Source: Eonycteris spelaea (taxonomy: Eukaryota > Chordata > Mammalia > Chiroptera > Pteropodidae). From it: a DNA stretch of 64,000 nt. Below the pieces are notes generated by a model. That model saw nothing but the letters and a program-made list of their open reading frames with translations, made no database searches and was not told where the DNA came from. Shown one piece after another: positions 10,750-22,389 of the stretch; positions within the stretch are counted from its first letter, which is position 1, and each line of letters opens with the position of its first letter. The DNA lies in the NCBI GenBank assembly GCA_003508835.1, contig PUFA01000027.1, forward strand, positions 7,130,001 through 7,194,000, read 5' to 3'. Made by a program: the position numbers and the translations under genes.

Positions 10750-13290
10750 GCATAAATACAGTCACTTGAGGAGTTGTAAACTACCAAAGAGGATTACCTG
10801 AGTGTAGGCCAAAGAAAGTGAACCAGGGCTTTTTACAGGCTGAGCAGTATGTAAAACAGAGGGTTAACTCCTTCCCTGGCTTACTGAATATCTATCATCA
10901 AGCCCTCACCATGTTTGCCATTCATTTATCAGTGAGCCACAGGTTTTCCTCTCCCTTTGGTTTAAGTTGATTAAAAAGGAATAATGGGTGAAATAGAGAA
11001 TCATACAAAATAAAGTTCTTGTGATAGATAATATGTCAGTCAGTCTCTGTTACCCTGTGACTTTCTTCCTCTCTTCCTCTTTATTTAAAGAAGCAATGCA
11101 AATGAACATAGGGCTTTTCTCGTTAGAGACTTTGGCAAAGAGTCCCTTTGATTTTGATTGTATTAAGCAAATCTTTCCTTCAGAATTCCTATAATTTATG
11201 CCTTCTATTATCAGTGTCTTTTTCAAAAGTTGGCTTTGATGTAATTTATTCATTTTTTAGTTGTTGAGGCTATGCTTTAAATCTGTACATTCAATGTATG
11301 TAGTTACATCATTTTGCAAAATATGTCTAATTATACATTCTAGAAAAAATAAGTTTTCTCTAGTAGTTTTAACTTTTGTACTGATAGCCAATAATAATAA
11401 TTGGAGATAATTTTTTAATACATTTTTCATTTATTGTAGGAATAAAAATGTTCAGTCTTTGGGACTGGAATTTCATTTATCATAATATAATTCATCTTCT
11501 TTTGTACTGGAATAATTGCTTTTCTTCTTCTGGATGAAAGCCTTTTCATAGGATAGCGAATTAATTTATATACCTAGCCCACCTTTAAATAAAAAATGAC
11601 CATACTTCATATATAGTGTTTCTGATTCCTATATTATTTGGATTAAAAATTTTTTCTTGTATTTAAAATGTTATGTGTTTCTACTCTTTCAACTACATAT
11701 TTTTATTATAGTACTTCCATTCCAGTATATTTCCATTTCATTCCATTTCAAATAGTATCTTTTTCCTTCTGCCTTTCCAGGCTGTTTCTTTGGCATTGAG
11801 CCACAACTCTGTAATCTCATTGACCTTGTAGGTTGCTGTTTTACTGATCTGTGATGCATTCAATGTCTAATATCACATAGTCTATTTTACGATTTTATAA
11901 TATTCTAGTTTTAACACTCATTTTGTTTTTACAACTTTTGAGATCCCAATAATTCTGCAGTTGTTTCATCCATTCTGACTTTGCTGATTTTCAGCTTTAT
12001 CTCATAGCTCTCATGGGCTGTGATGCATGCAACATAATGCTCAGCCTCAGTGATTTGATCTTTCGCTTATTTGTCCTCTCGGTAAACCTTCAGAGTCCAG
12101 TAAAGGGAAGATAGTATTTTAAGGAGAACTTTTATTTATAATATATAGAACATGAATTTATGCTGTATTTTCTTCAGAGGTGTCAAAATTGTAGGCAATT
12201 ATATTTTGTGTGATTGCTTTGATCATATTTATTCCTGAGTTGAATAGTTTCTATGATAAGCACTAAAAATTGGCTGCATGGGAATTTGGGTCTTTGTAGA
12301 CTCTCTAGTCTTTGCTTATGACTCCTTCTCCTATTCTTGAACCATGAGCAGGTTAATGTTTTATGTTTTTCAACATGCCTCTATTGAGCAACTAATAATG
12401 GAAGGTACTGGCAATAGATGAAAACTAGAATGTGAAAATGAAGACATGCCATACACCCTCTAGGGCTAGCAAGTTGACCCTCTAGGAAATGTAATATAAA
12501 TTAGAAAGTACAGTTTCTACATGAAAGGTATAGTTAAACTGCCCTGGCAAGTAATGTGATAGTTCTGAAATGGAAGAGGAAAAATGAAAGATTGAGATGA
12601 CCAAGAAAGACTACAAGTTTACTGTTACTAGTAGGAAGTATTCTACTGGATAGGAAAGTATTCATTTTCTATTGCCCAAAGCCAGGGTATTAATAAGGTG
12701 ACATTTTTAAAGTAACAGCAAGCCAGACATTTGTAAAAGCTTTGGAGCCTTTAGCATAAAATTCAGTGTAAAAATTTTGAACCATATTTGGGTATCAAAA
12801 TACCTATAGCTTTCCTTCTTACAACATATTTTTATAATATGTATCTTGATGGCAACAGGTCTGGCATTACTAACCTGGCCAAACTTTAAAGAAGTTAATT
12901 GGATTAAATCTTAATAATTTAGTTGTAATGTAGGTTCACTTATCAATTAAAGTTATTAATAAGTAGTAGCATACCTTTAGCAAAAAAGTCATTTACTATT
13001 TCAACCACTTAAGTTTTTCAGATAAATAGATGTGAATATTTTTTGGAACATTTGGAACATTTCTCTAAATTATTTTTGTGCTAAGGAAATTCTGGTCATT
13101 AGAGTATTGACTGATTTAAGAGTTTTTAATTTAAGTAATTTTCTTATATTTATTTAATTAGAAACATTTTGTATATGGGTATGACATAAGCAATTGAGAA
13201 AGTAACAATTTAAAATGTAATAGCTTTTCCTTTAAAAGATAGGCTGTACAAAATCAAAGTCTTCAGTTTTAGATAGCATCAAAACCTGTA
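10750..13290. other. Intron sequence, nothing recognised
   Basis: Mostly AT-rich DNA. No gene, RNA or classified repeat could be supported; the frame at 11050-11253 on the minus strand has no recognisable domain. Confidence 0.5.
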
Positions 13291-13294
13291 AGAT

Positions 13295-13390
13295 AGCCTA
13301 GAGTGTGGTGGAAAGTACTTGGACAAACACGTAGATTTGATTTCTAGTGCATACTCTGCTAATAACCCTTTGTGTGGCTCTGGGTTATTA
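13295..13390 (+). repeat. MIR SINE, 5' part
   Basis: The sequence 'agtgtggtggaaagtacttgga...gatttgatttctagtgc...actctgctaataacc' follows the start of MIR (gtggttaagagc...ggttcgaatcc...ctctgccacttac). It is cut off by the LTR-like element that follows. Confidence 0.6.
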
Positions 13391-13394
13391 TTTT

Positions 13395-13872
13395 GTTTTC
13401 ACTCGTGTCCTAATGCTCAGAACCTGTGAATATGTCATCTTACGTGGCAAAAGGGGTTTTGCAGGTCTGTTTAAGTTACGGACCTTGAAATGGGAAGATT
13501 ACCCAGGATTACCCATTTGGGCCCAATCTAATCACATGAGTACCTAAAAGGAGAAGACATTTCCTGACTGTAAGAGGGCAGTGTGACTACAGACCCACAG
13601 AGAGGTGCAGCATTGCTGCCTTTGAAGATGGGAGAAGGGGGCCGTGAGCCATGGAATGTTGGCATCCTCTAGGAGATGGAGAAGGCAAGCAAACAGATTC
13701 TCCTTTTAGAGCCTCCAGAAAGGAATATAGCCTGCCCACACCTTTATTTTAGCCCAGTTAAACCTTTTGTTCCCATGTCAGAATTCTGACCTACAGAACT
13801 GTTAAGTCAATACATTTGTTTTAAGCCACGAATTTGTGGCAGTTTGTTCTGGCAGTGATAGAAACGAACACA
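13395..13872 (-). mobile_element. LTR-like element (MaLR/ERVL-type), antisense
   Basis: Read on the minus strand it begins TGTGTTCGTTTC and includes the block 'aactgccacaaattcgtggcttaaaaca'. Further in are 'cagaattctgacatg'-type sequence, 'ggaggctctaaaaggagaatc' and 'gggcccaaatgggtaatcc'. This order is typical of a widespread mammalian retroviral LTR-like repeat. No internal coding region is attached, so it is probably a solo copy. The exact family is not certain. Confidence 0.7.
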
Positions 13873-14269
13873 TAGAGTGACTTCTGCATTTCTTTTGACA
13901 TTTAAAACTGAAATGGAAAAAAGATTTATAACACTACATAATTTTTACTTGAAGCCATAGATATTGGAAATAAATGACACACGCATTTATACTTTTGGAG
14001 AGTTTCAGTAGTGCAGGAGTTTACTCATACTCAAGTACTTTATATCATTAAACAATGAAGTCAGTAGGTGGATTTTACAATGTTTAATTTTTTCATCATT
14101 GTTGGAAGTTGAAATAATTTTGTAAGTGGCATGTTAGCTTTATTTAGATATAATTTAATATAAAATTTAATCATTTAAGCAGTAATGGAAAATTTATTTA
14201 TTATTTTTTAAAGTTTGCTACAATTAATATTAACTCCTGATCTAGTTATGGCTGATACTATTTATAGCG

Positions 14270-14985
14270 GCTTCGCTGTGGTATAATTCACATACCATAC
14301 AATTCAGCCATTAAAGTTGTACAATTCAGTGGTTTTAAAATATCCTATACCATTAGCAGTGACTCCATTTTACACTCTCCCAACCCTAAGCTTTAGGCAG
14401 GTATCAGTCTATTTTCTGTCACTATAGATTTGTCTATTCTGGACACGCTATATAAATGGAATAATATATACTCATTTATAACTGGATTTTTTCACTTAGC
14501 ATAATCTTTATAAGATTTACTCATGTTTGGCATGTATCAGTACTTCATTTCTTTTTGTTTTTGTGTAATACTCCTTTATGGATATACCAGATTATATTTA
14601 TTTATTCATCTGTCACTTGATAGACGTTTGTGGGTTTTTTTTCCCCTTCACTTTTTGGCTGTTATAAATAATGCTGCTGTGAATATTCACTTGTAAGTTT
14701 TTGCATGAACATGAGTTTTCATTTATCTTGGGCATATAACTAGGAGTGGAATTACTACATTATATTTAACTGTAATTTTAACATTTGAGGAACTGCCAGA
14801 CTGTTTTCCAAAGTAGCTATACTAGTTTTTATCTCACTAGCTGTACACAGAGGGCTCTAGTTTTTGCATGTCCTTACTAACACTATTTTCTATTCTTTTG
14901 ATTATAGCCACCTACTGGGTGTGAAGTGGTATCTCATTGTGGTTTTGATTTGCATTTCTTTGTTGGCTAATGACCCTGATGATAT
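14270..14985 (-). mobile_element. LINE-1 3' end (old, antisense)
   Basis: Antisense LINE-1 3' UTR and ORF2 end in continuous order: 'ataattcacataccatacaattca', 'gtacaattcagtggtttt', 'atgtatcagtacttcatt', 'aataatgctgctgtgaatattc', 'actaggagtggaatt', 'gaggaactgccagactgttttccaaagtagc', 'gtgtgaagtggtatctcattgtggttttgatttgcatt'. The 5' part is truncated. Confidence 0.93.
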
Positions 14986-14989
14986 TTTA

Positions 14990-16030
14990 AAAGAGAAAAA
15001 AATGGTGCAGCCCCTTTCCCTCTCTTTTATCTGTGATATATAACAGTGCTAAAATATTATTTCTAGTTGGACCCTCAAACAAATGAAAAATGACTGAGGT
15101 TAATTAATCCTGTATTATTGCCACCATCCCCCAATTTTAGTTCAAAACTAATGTGATATCATAATGAAATTCTAGCAAAAACTAATGTGATATTACAATG
15201 AATTTCTAGAAAGATACACAGAGGAATAATTGAAAGAGTACCCCCGCAGCACTATTTTCTTTTGATGCCCTTATCACAATTATAATTAAAAATTTTTTGC
15301 ATGTTTATTACTTTAATAAATGAGTGGACTCTTTATATAATAATAATGGCCTGGTCATTTATCTTTAAATATTTAAGCTTCTGTTATGTAAATGCTAAGA
15401 TAAGTTCAGACAATAAAACTGGACCAACAGAATTATCTTACAGTGAAAACTGCTGTCTGTTCTTTGCAATGGTTAAAGCTATGAGACTATCAGATATTTT
15501 AAAGGGTTTTGGCATTGGATAGACAGATTATATGAAATAATATTTGATTTTAATTTGAAGGTGTGTGTGAAATAATCATGATTAAATCTCCAAATTCCTT
15601 TGACCTCAGCATGTTTTAGGTCCTTTACCTAGTCCAATAGCTATCTTTATTCTCAGAGTTACCCAGCAACCTAGTTACCCAGGTACCTCCTGCCATCACT
15701 TACAATCCCAGTATCTTACATGGATTCTATGTTTAGTCATTTTATTGATGCTTTTTTTCTTCTTGCTAATCTGAACTCCTTTTCTCATTCCTGCTTAAGG
15801 GTCGCTGGTATCACACAAATATGCTCCTTTGAGATTAAAAAAAAATTTTTTAGGCATTTTTTCTATACTCATCCTAAAGATGAATGTAGAGTTTTATATC
15901 ATTATGAAGGGTATTAAAAACATGACTCTTAAATTTAAGAACAATTCTTATCATAGTTGAGATTTGGAAAGATCTCAGCAGTGTTTGGTTTTATTCGTTT
16001 ACTTCTCTTTAATTTCATTTACCATTTATA
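14990..16030. other. Intron sequence, nothing recognised
   Basis: AT-rich intron. Near-repeated phrases 'aaactaatgtgatat' at about 15147 and 15179 form a small local tandem duplication. No gene seen. Confidence 0.45.
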
Positions 16031-16039
16031 TAAGTAATT

Positions 16040-16190
16040 ATTCATGTAATTGTTTATTTGCTATCTATAGAGTCATAGACCTGAAATCCACACAGACAGG
16101 AGCTGTCCCATTCACCACTGTATGTCCGTGACCTACCACAAGGTTTGCTTCATAGCAGGTGCTTAGGGACTATATCACAAATGAGTTCTT
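16040..16190 (+). repeat. L2 LINE 3' tail
   Basis: The order 'acaggagctgtccc', 'attcaccactgtatgtcc', 'catagcaggtgcttagg' is that of the L2 3' UTR (gggcagggac...tcactgctgtatccccag...catagtaggtgctca). Confidence 0.7.
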
Positions 16191-16194
16191 TCCC

Positions 16195-19100
16195 TCTTCC
16201 AGTATGGCCATGCATTTGAAGCCATTGTACTTTGAAAGAGTCTTTTTTTTTTTCTAGCCTTTTATTATTAGGAAGGAAATTGGTCCCTTTCTTTTTGTAT
16301 ATCAATCATAATTCATTGGTGAAAAGGCAGCCTGGGATACTTCTGTTTAAGTACCTGTTATTCAGATATTTTCTTCGCATTATTTTTTTATGTGGAAACT
16401 TTTCACTTGCTTTTAGGGAAGTAAATTACTTTTGAAGAAAACATAAATTAGCTTACTCATGTACCTTTTGAAGTTACTTCAGAATTGATGTTTGTACTTT
16501 TTGGCATATTTTCTAATAACTTTAATGTAACTTGAAAGCTTTCAGATTTTCTCTTTGTTTTCTTTACACTCTATGTCATCTAGTGACTTTTCATCTTTTA
16601 TACAAGTGCCAAAGGACTTGTGGGGTCCTATCTTTCCATATTCTTTTACACACATGTATCATCTTCTACTCTTTGAAGCTGTCGTATCTTTCGTCCTGTC
16701 TCATACATTTTAATTTTGTATTTCTCCTTTTTGGGAAAATAAATGCAGTAAAATGTCAAGGTAGTTTTTACCAGCTTTGACTGAAACCATATTGTTTTTC
16801 ATGATACACCTTTTCTTATAGATCATTATTTTGGAAATAGACTTAAACACATGGTTAATCTGTTTTCTATCTTACTTAACGCTGTAAATCAATAGCTTGT
16901 TCCAAGTGGCAGTCGTCATTTGAGATATAATCAAACATTCTGGAGTCTACTCTTATTACATTTGTTTTTAAATTAGTTTTACATATGCAAAGTAATATCC
17001 TATTTTAAAAAGTTGGAGCTTAAATTCTGAGAATTTGAAAATCTGGAATTTATTTTTTACGTATTTTTAAAATTTAATAAATATATAATATTGTAATGCT
17101 AATTGGAAATACAGAAAGAAACATTTGGATTAGTGCAATTGAAACGATTAAGGTTACTATGCATTATGTTCATGTTTTAATTTACTTGTTATTTTCATCC
17201 TGACAGTTTTAACTAAATTATTACAGTTCTGTGGAGAAAGGTTTTTTTTTTTTATAGGCAGCTTTAGATATAAGAGCTATTATTGTGTCTGAGACTCAAG
17301 GTGACCCCGCGGGTACTAAACAGATTATATAACCTCTTCTCTGTCATCCTAAAAAGAATGCCTGACATCATTTTTGTGGTAGTACTGGACCATACTTAAC
17401 TTACTTTGGCCTACTTGGAAGAAAGAGTTTCACTGTGGGTGTCTTTAGCTCAGGTAATCTTAATCAGAGCCCAAAGGCTCCACTGTGCTTTTTTCCTCTT
17501 GGAAATCAATCATTTTTATTTATTTCCAGGAGTGTGAAATAAAGAGAGCAAAGAATAGGCAGAGCTTCAGGATTTTATTTGTCTTGACTATACCATTATC
17601 CGTGAGAAGGATTTTATAGGAATACTTATTATGTAAAATGTATATTTTATATGTTTAGGCTTGTGGTTATTTTGATTTATAGCTTTAAGCCAAACTGATC
17701 ATGATTTTCTTTTTATTCTTCTACGTATTTTCCTAGCCCTGTTAATAAAATTAAATTAGATATAAATAAATTCTATAGCCAATTGACAAGAAGAGAAAAC
17801 ACTAACCTTTGTTGATCACCATTCCATCTGTTGTGTGCCAGTAGCCAACAGAGAAACAGATGGCACCTTGTTGAACCCTGTTTGTGTATATAACACTTTT
17901 CTTTTGAATATTTTATGTGCATTAATATATGATTGTTTACAATATATCCTGTAATTGGAAAACAAATATTATTTTTAGAGTATGTATAAACTTTATATAT
18001 ACGTGTGTGTGTGGAGATATATATATATGTATGTATATAGATATATATAAATTTGTATTGAAGCATTTTGAACAGCTACCAAATAGCTGTTGGCATTTAT
18101 TCCTGAGTATAAATCTGAAGATATTTAGCTTGACAGAGGTTTTTCAAGGTTTTATTTAATTGTCCTAATTAACATTGAATTTGGAATTTTGCTCAAGAAT
18201 AAGTATTTTCTCTATATAAATTACATAGGGAGGCATTCCTTATATTTTCTCTGATTACATAATGACTTATTTAATTGTTTATGTGAATGTTTATCAGTCA
18301 TCAAAAAGATAAGTATTAAATTTAAGAGAAATAGTGCACAAATGAATATGTGAAACCCATCATGATATTAAAGATATTGAGGCACTGTCCTTTAGTTTTA
18401 AATTTAGTTCATTTGTCAAATGAATCATTCTAACCTTGAGTAACCCTCATTCATCAAACTTAATAGTTAATTGAAGTAACCCCAGCTCTAAAAAGTTAAT
18501 TTAAATTTGTTACCTGTTTCCTAGCCAAATAAATGAAGTTATTGAAACATTTAAGTATTTGTTTCAGATGAATAAGCTATTAAAATGATGCCTGATTACT
18601 AAAAATATTTTAGTTTTTTCTAACTTAGATACATGATCTCTAATATCATGTCAGTCTCTACATGGATTTTTTTTTTCATCTCTTGTCTTCAAGTAAATAT
18701 ACCATAGACAAAGAGCCAGGTAATCTGAGTAGCTCAGATTGCATTGTTCCTTAGGGAAATAAAGTTCTCGAAATATAACAAAACAGGAAAAACATAGGAA
18801 TATGTCAAAATTTGGAGTGAGTTTCAAACTCTCATTTACTTTTAGTAGATTAATAATTGCAAAAGGAACCACAATTTGAATTGAACCCTCAGTTGATTAT
18901 TTGGAACTTCTAAATAATGTATCTTTGTTAAGTTCTAAAACACATATTTGTTAAAAAAATTTTTCCACATATTATTTACAATCTGCTGTTTTATCTTCTT
19001 TCTAAAATAGTGTCAGCCTCAATGTACCCCATAAATAAACACCTGGTTATAAATACTTCCATGATCTAAGATGGGGCAAGTTCTCTGATAATTGAAATTT

Positions 19101-19685
19101 GTTAGATGAGCCAAATGTATTTTGTTTTTATTTTTTATTTTTTTTGTACGTCATTTCTTACTCTTTTTAACCCTACCCTTACATTTTCTTGCTCATTCAG
19201 GGGGACCATATTTAAGATATCTGTTGTGATCATAGGCAGTAATGAATTGTCATGGTTACAGTTGCTGCTGCTTCATTAAAACTAGAAAGAAACAACTCTC
19301 AGCATGCTCTTGGTTGGAGGATTTGGTTGGAAGACTTGGTTGAAGAGATATGTTTGGAATAAATCCCCTTATTTTTTCCTTTGGAAATATTAATGGTGTG
19401 ATAAATGATAAAGAAACTTGCTATAATTTACTTTGGTAATGGATCATGTTAGTCATATAGGGTAACAAATTGGGTAGAATAGAGAGTGAATTTGAGATAC
19501 TGAGGTGTCCTCTCCATCGGGTATAATTCTCTAATTTGTTTCAAAATGTAAGAATTCTTCATTTAGGCATTATGATGTTATAGTTTAAATATTTAAGTGA
19601 AAGCATTTGCTTTCTCATGATAATTTTGCTCAACTCCACTTGAGATGAAATTATTAATCTTGGATTTGGCATGTAAGAAAATAGC
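16195..19685. other. Intron sequence with an AT-rich low-complexity patch
   Basis: AT-rich intron. An (AT)n/(TATG)n patch with alternating purine-pyrimidine sequence lies at about 17995-18052. Open frames here (for example 16232-16435 and 17773-18066) are low complexity and carry no domain. Confidence 0.5.
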
Positions 19686-19689
19686 TGAA

Positions 19690-19795
19690 TTAAGAGTTGA
19701 GATACTCGAGTTTGAGGTTTGCCTCTGTCAGTTATTAGCTGTGTGATCATCAAGTTACTTCCCTAGATCACCTTTTCAAAGCTCTAAGATGCTGT
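19690..19795 (+). repeat. MIR SINE fragment
   Basis: The sequence 'gagtttgaggtttgcctctgtcagttattagctgtgtgatcatcaagttacttccc' is the MIR core order (ggttcgaatcccggctctgccacttactagctgtgtgacc...caagt). Confidence 0.75.
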
Positions 19796-20574
19796 AATAT
19801 CATAATGCTTGTAACATAACAGCTTTGTCTGGCTAGATTATTTATGTTGCCTATATTTAGTTATTTAAAATTGCTATAGGAAAACACCAATGATCACCAT
19901 TTGGTAATAAATGCACTTAATTTAGAATGACCATTTTAGGTAATTATAAATATTTTCATTTTAAAAATAGCACTTTAATGAAATATATACATATTTATGA
20001 AGAAGGAATTTATAAATATGGAGAAATGTAACTATGCCATTGTGTGTTAGGGTTGCTCGTTGGCATTATTGCACCTTATGATACTATAGTATGGGTAGGA
20101 AAAAACTTCCAGTTGATAGAATCGTTCCAGATGCTTGAAGATTTAAAGTATTAATAGAAATGGAAAATAATTTGTGGATCTTTAAAAGAATTGAAAACAT
20201 GAATTTGGAGCTTTCACATATATACTGCAAAGATTAATTTACTGATTAGATGATTCAAAACTAAATGATTCATTTGCTATTTTATTACCTAAAGGATGAG
20301 TTGAATGAAGAGAAATATGGGAATGTGTGAAGGCCTTTTGAGCATTCTGAGATGTTTATAGAACTAATATGAGTAATTTGAATATTTTCCCCTTGATGCT
20401 GTTAATTAATTCTGATCACCTTATTGAAAGCCCTATATACATAAATTATGTAAAATGAAAATAGCCTACTAGAGAAGGAAACAATAATTTACCCTCTTTG
20501 TCAGTTGTTTTATCGTTTGTATTACCTAGCATAATCATTTAAAGAGTTTTAGCCTAACTACTTATTTATTTTAT

Positions 20575-20700
20575 TAAAACAAATTTATTGAGCCTTTATG
20601 TCATACATACTGTATTAAGTTTTATTGGTTTATAAAGATGAGTATGACATGGTCTTTACCAGTTTTGGGATGAACTGTGTTGGGAGACAGAAATTGAAGG
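20575..20700 (-). repeat. L2 LINE 3' tail
   Basis: The sequence 'aaatttattgagcctttatgtcatacatactgtattaag...aagatgagtatgacatggtctttacc' matches the reverse of the L2 3' end. Confidence 0.55.
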
Positions 20701-20811
20701 GTAAAGGTCAGGAATGTCACAGAAGGGAAAGATGAGTATATAATGAGCTAGCCAAAAAGTGTTAGTTAGAACTTAGATAGGTATTGTCAGTATTAAGGAC
20801 TCTTCCGTACT

Positions 20812-20985
20812 GATGTTCTCAAACTTTAATATGTATATGACTTACTTGGGGATCTTGTTAAAACGCAGATTCCAATTCAGTATGTTGTAGTGAGAATTAA
20901 GATTCTACAATTCTAACACGCTCCTAAGGGATGACAGTGCTTATGAGCGGATCCATGATTGACATTTTGGAGAGCAAGGCTCAGT
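20812..20985 (+). mobile_element. MER5-like hAT element
   Basis: It begins 'tgttctcaaactttaatatg', continues 'ttggggatcttgttaaaacgcagattcc', and ends 'gacattttggagagcaaggctc'. This is the usual order of a MER5-type non-autonomous hAT element, diverged. Confidence 0.65.
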
Positions 20986-20989
20986 GCTG

Positions 20990-22050
20990 TCTTTGGAAGT
21001 AAGAATAGATGTAGGGTCTGGATGCTGTCTTACTTTTTCTTCCTAATTCCTTACATAATGTAATTAAAACGTACTAATTGGTATCACAAATGTAAATGAA
21101 TACAGTCTATAGATTTACTTTTTTTGAATGATTAATTTGGTCAACTCTTGGTTATCTCAGGAAAGATTAAACAGCCTGCAATTAGCCATGGTATTAAATG
21201 ACAAGAGACTCTGTATTGTCAAGTATTGAAATGACAGTAATTTAGGAAAACGTTTATGTATTTATATTAGACAGCATTTCTGGTTAGAATTATCTGGTAA
21301 CTAATCTGGGAATGTCCTTTGAGCTCAACACAACAGTTTGTGGGTGTGGTGCCTCCTTTCTCTTACAGTCTTTAAAGAGCAGTGGTCTGTCTGCACATGG
21401 GATTATAGACTACACAGGCTGTGCTATGTGGGTGGAGATTTTTAACATATAGGCTGCAGATACTTTTAGTATTTTGCACGTTCTTTTAAACATTTGGATG
21501 TTGTCTTTCAAATGGTAAATATGTTCTGAAATATAGGATGTAAATTTTAACTAAGTTTAAAATAAAATAAGTCGATTATATCATGTTTTAGTTTTATTTT
21601 AACTAGGATTTAGGGACATCTGGGAACTTTTCCTTCCATTTTTTAAATGACTGTTAAAAATCGAATGTTTATGTTACACAAACATGTACGCGTGCATGCG
21701 CACACACAGCATTTAATAGATGTATAAATCCAGGTTTAGCATTTCAGCTGTAGAAGTCATATACTATAAGTTAGGAGAATTTAAATGTTCTGCCTAAATC
21801 ATAATTGTGACATAATTTGATATATTGAAACTCTTCAGACTTATTTTTCCTATAAGATACTTAGTTATTTAAAAGTAAGTGCTATAAAGTGTATTTATCA
21901 TGTTTTTATTTCCTGTTCAAAAATTACAACAAAGTACAATAGAGCAATATAGCATTAATTAGAAATACTAAGTTAACAAGTGTTTAACTTAAGCATTAAT
22001 ATTTAACAGAGAAATTTTCTTTTTATTATTAATTAAACATTAGATATTTT
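20990..22050. other. Intron sequence before the micro-exon
   Basis: AT-rich intron with one short alternating CA/CG stretch (about 21687-21708, cgcgtgcatgcgcacacaca). No gene was seen. A GC-richer unassigned stretch lies at about 21310-21440. Confidence 0.45.
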
Positions 22051-22098
22051 TGTGGATTTTTTTTTTCGTTTCTTTTCTCTCTCTCTTTTTTTTTTTAG

Positions 22099-22149
22099 AG
22101 AACCAGAGGACGAAAACGGAGCTTCATTCCTGATGAAGAAAAACATGAG
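22099..22149 (+). CDS. PHF14: PHF14 51-bp micro-exon, arginine/lysine-rich linker
   Basis: This 51-bp exon encodes 17 codons, RTRGRKRSFIPDEEKHE, in phase 0 at both ends, so it could be skipped without shifting the frame. The acceptor is very strong: a pyrimidine tract of about 40 bases from 22054 with tttttttag at the junction. The donor gag|gttgga matches the consensus poorly (T at +3, G at +4). The product continues the basic linker between two PHD fingers, and RGRKR resembles a nuclear localisation or DNA-contact motif (inference). Reading through the donor gives VGLS and then a TAA at 22162-22164. The frame joins correctly to the previous exon (phase 0, ...RNT) and the next (ERVPRERR...). 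Confidence 0.93.
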
Positions 22150-22267
22150 GTTGGACTAAGTTAAGCATTCTTTTACGTAGTCTTAACTTTCTTACTCGAA
22201 ATTATTTCAGTTTTCTTCATATCCTGCTTTTGTTTTATGTTTTGTTTTGTCCTCACTGGTATGGCAG
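22150..22267 (+). other. PHF14: 118-bp mini-intron of PHF14
   Basis: This short intron runs from a weak donor (gttgga) to the acceptor tatggcag. It is T-rich (runs of ttttgtttt) and has a plausible branch region at cctcact, about 15 bases before the acceptor. A decoy acceptor, attatttcag, lies at 22201-22210. An in-frame TAA at 22162-22164 means retention would truncate the protein before the last PHD finger. Size and position suggest splicing by intron definition (inference). Confidence 0.85.
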
Positions 22268-22389
22268 GAAAGAGTTCCTAGAGAGAGAAGACAAAGGCAG
22301 TCTGTGTTACAAAAGAAGCCCAAGGCTGAAGATTTACGGACTGAATGTGCAACTTGCAAGGGAACTGGAGACAATGAAAATCTTGTCAG
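22268..22389 (+). CDS. PHF14: PHF14 exon: basic linker and start of the last PHD finger
   Basis: This 122-bp exon follows an intron of only 118 bp (acceptor ctggtatggcag) and ends at ctt gtc ag|gtaagt, a near-consensus donor. It encodes 40 full codons plus two bases of the next, an AG that begins an Arg codon. Residues 1-20 are highly basic (ERVPRERRQRQ, KKPKAEDLR). Residues 27-30 (CATC) form a C-x2-C pair followed by KGTGDNENLV, the classic opening of a C4HC3 PHD finger. The remaining ligands (C-x2-C, His, C, C-x2-C) must be encoded by later exons. I searched by eye for the expected CDEC...H...C continuation up to 64000 and did not find it, so the finger is split by a very long intron. No stop or frameshift is present. 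Confidence 0.95.

Noticed and set aside
22201..22210. Alternative acceptor attatttcag in the mini-intron
   Set aside because: Using it would insert sequence with poor continuity of the PHF14 frame; the acceptor at 22267 gives the expected protein.
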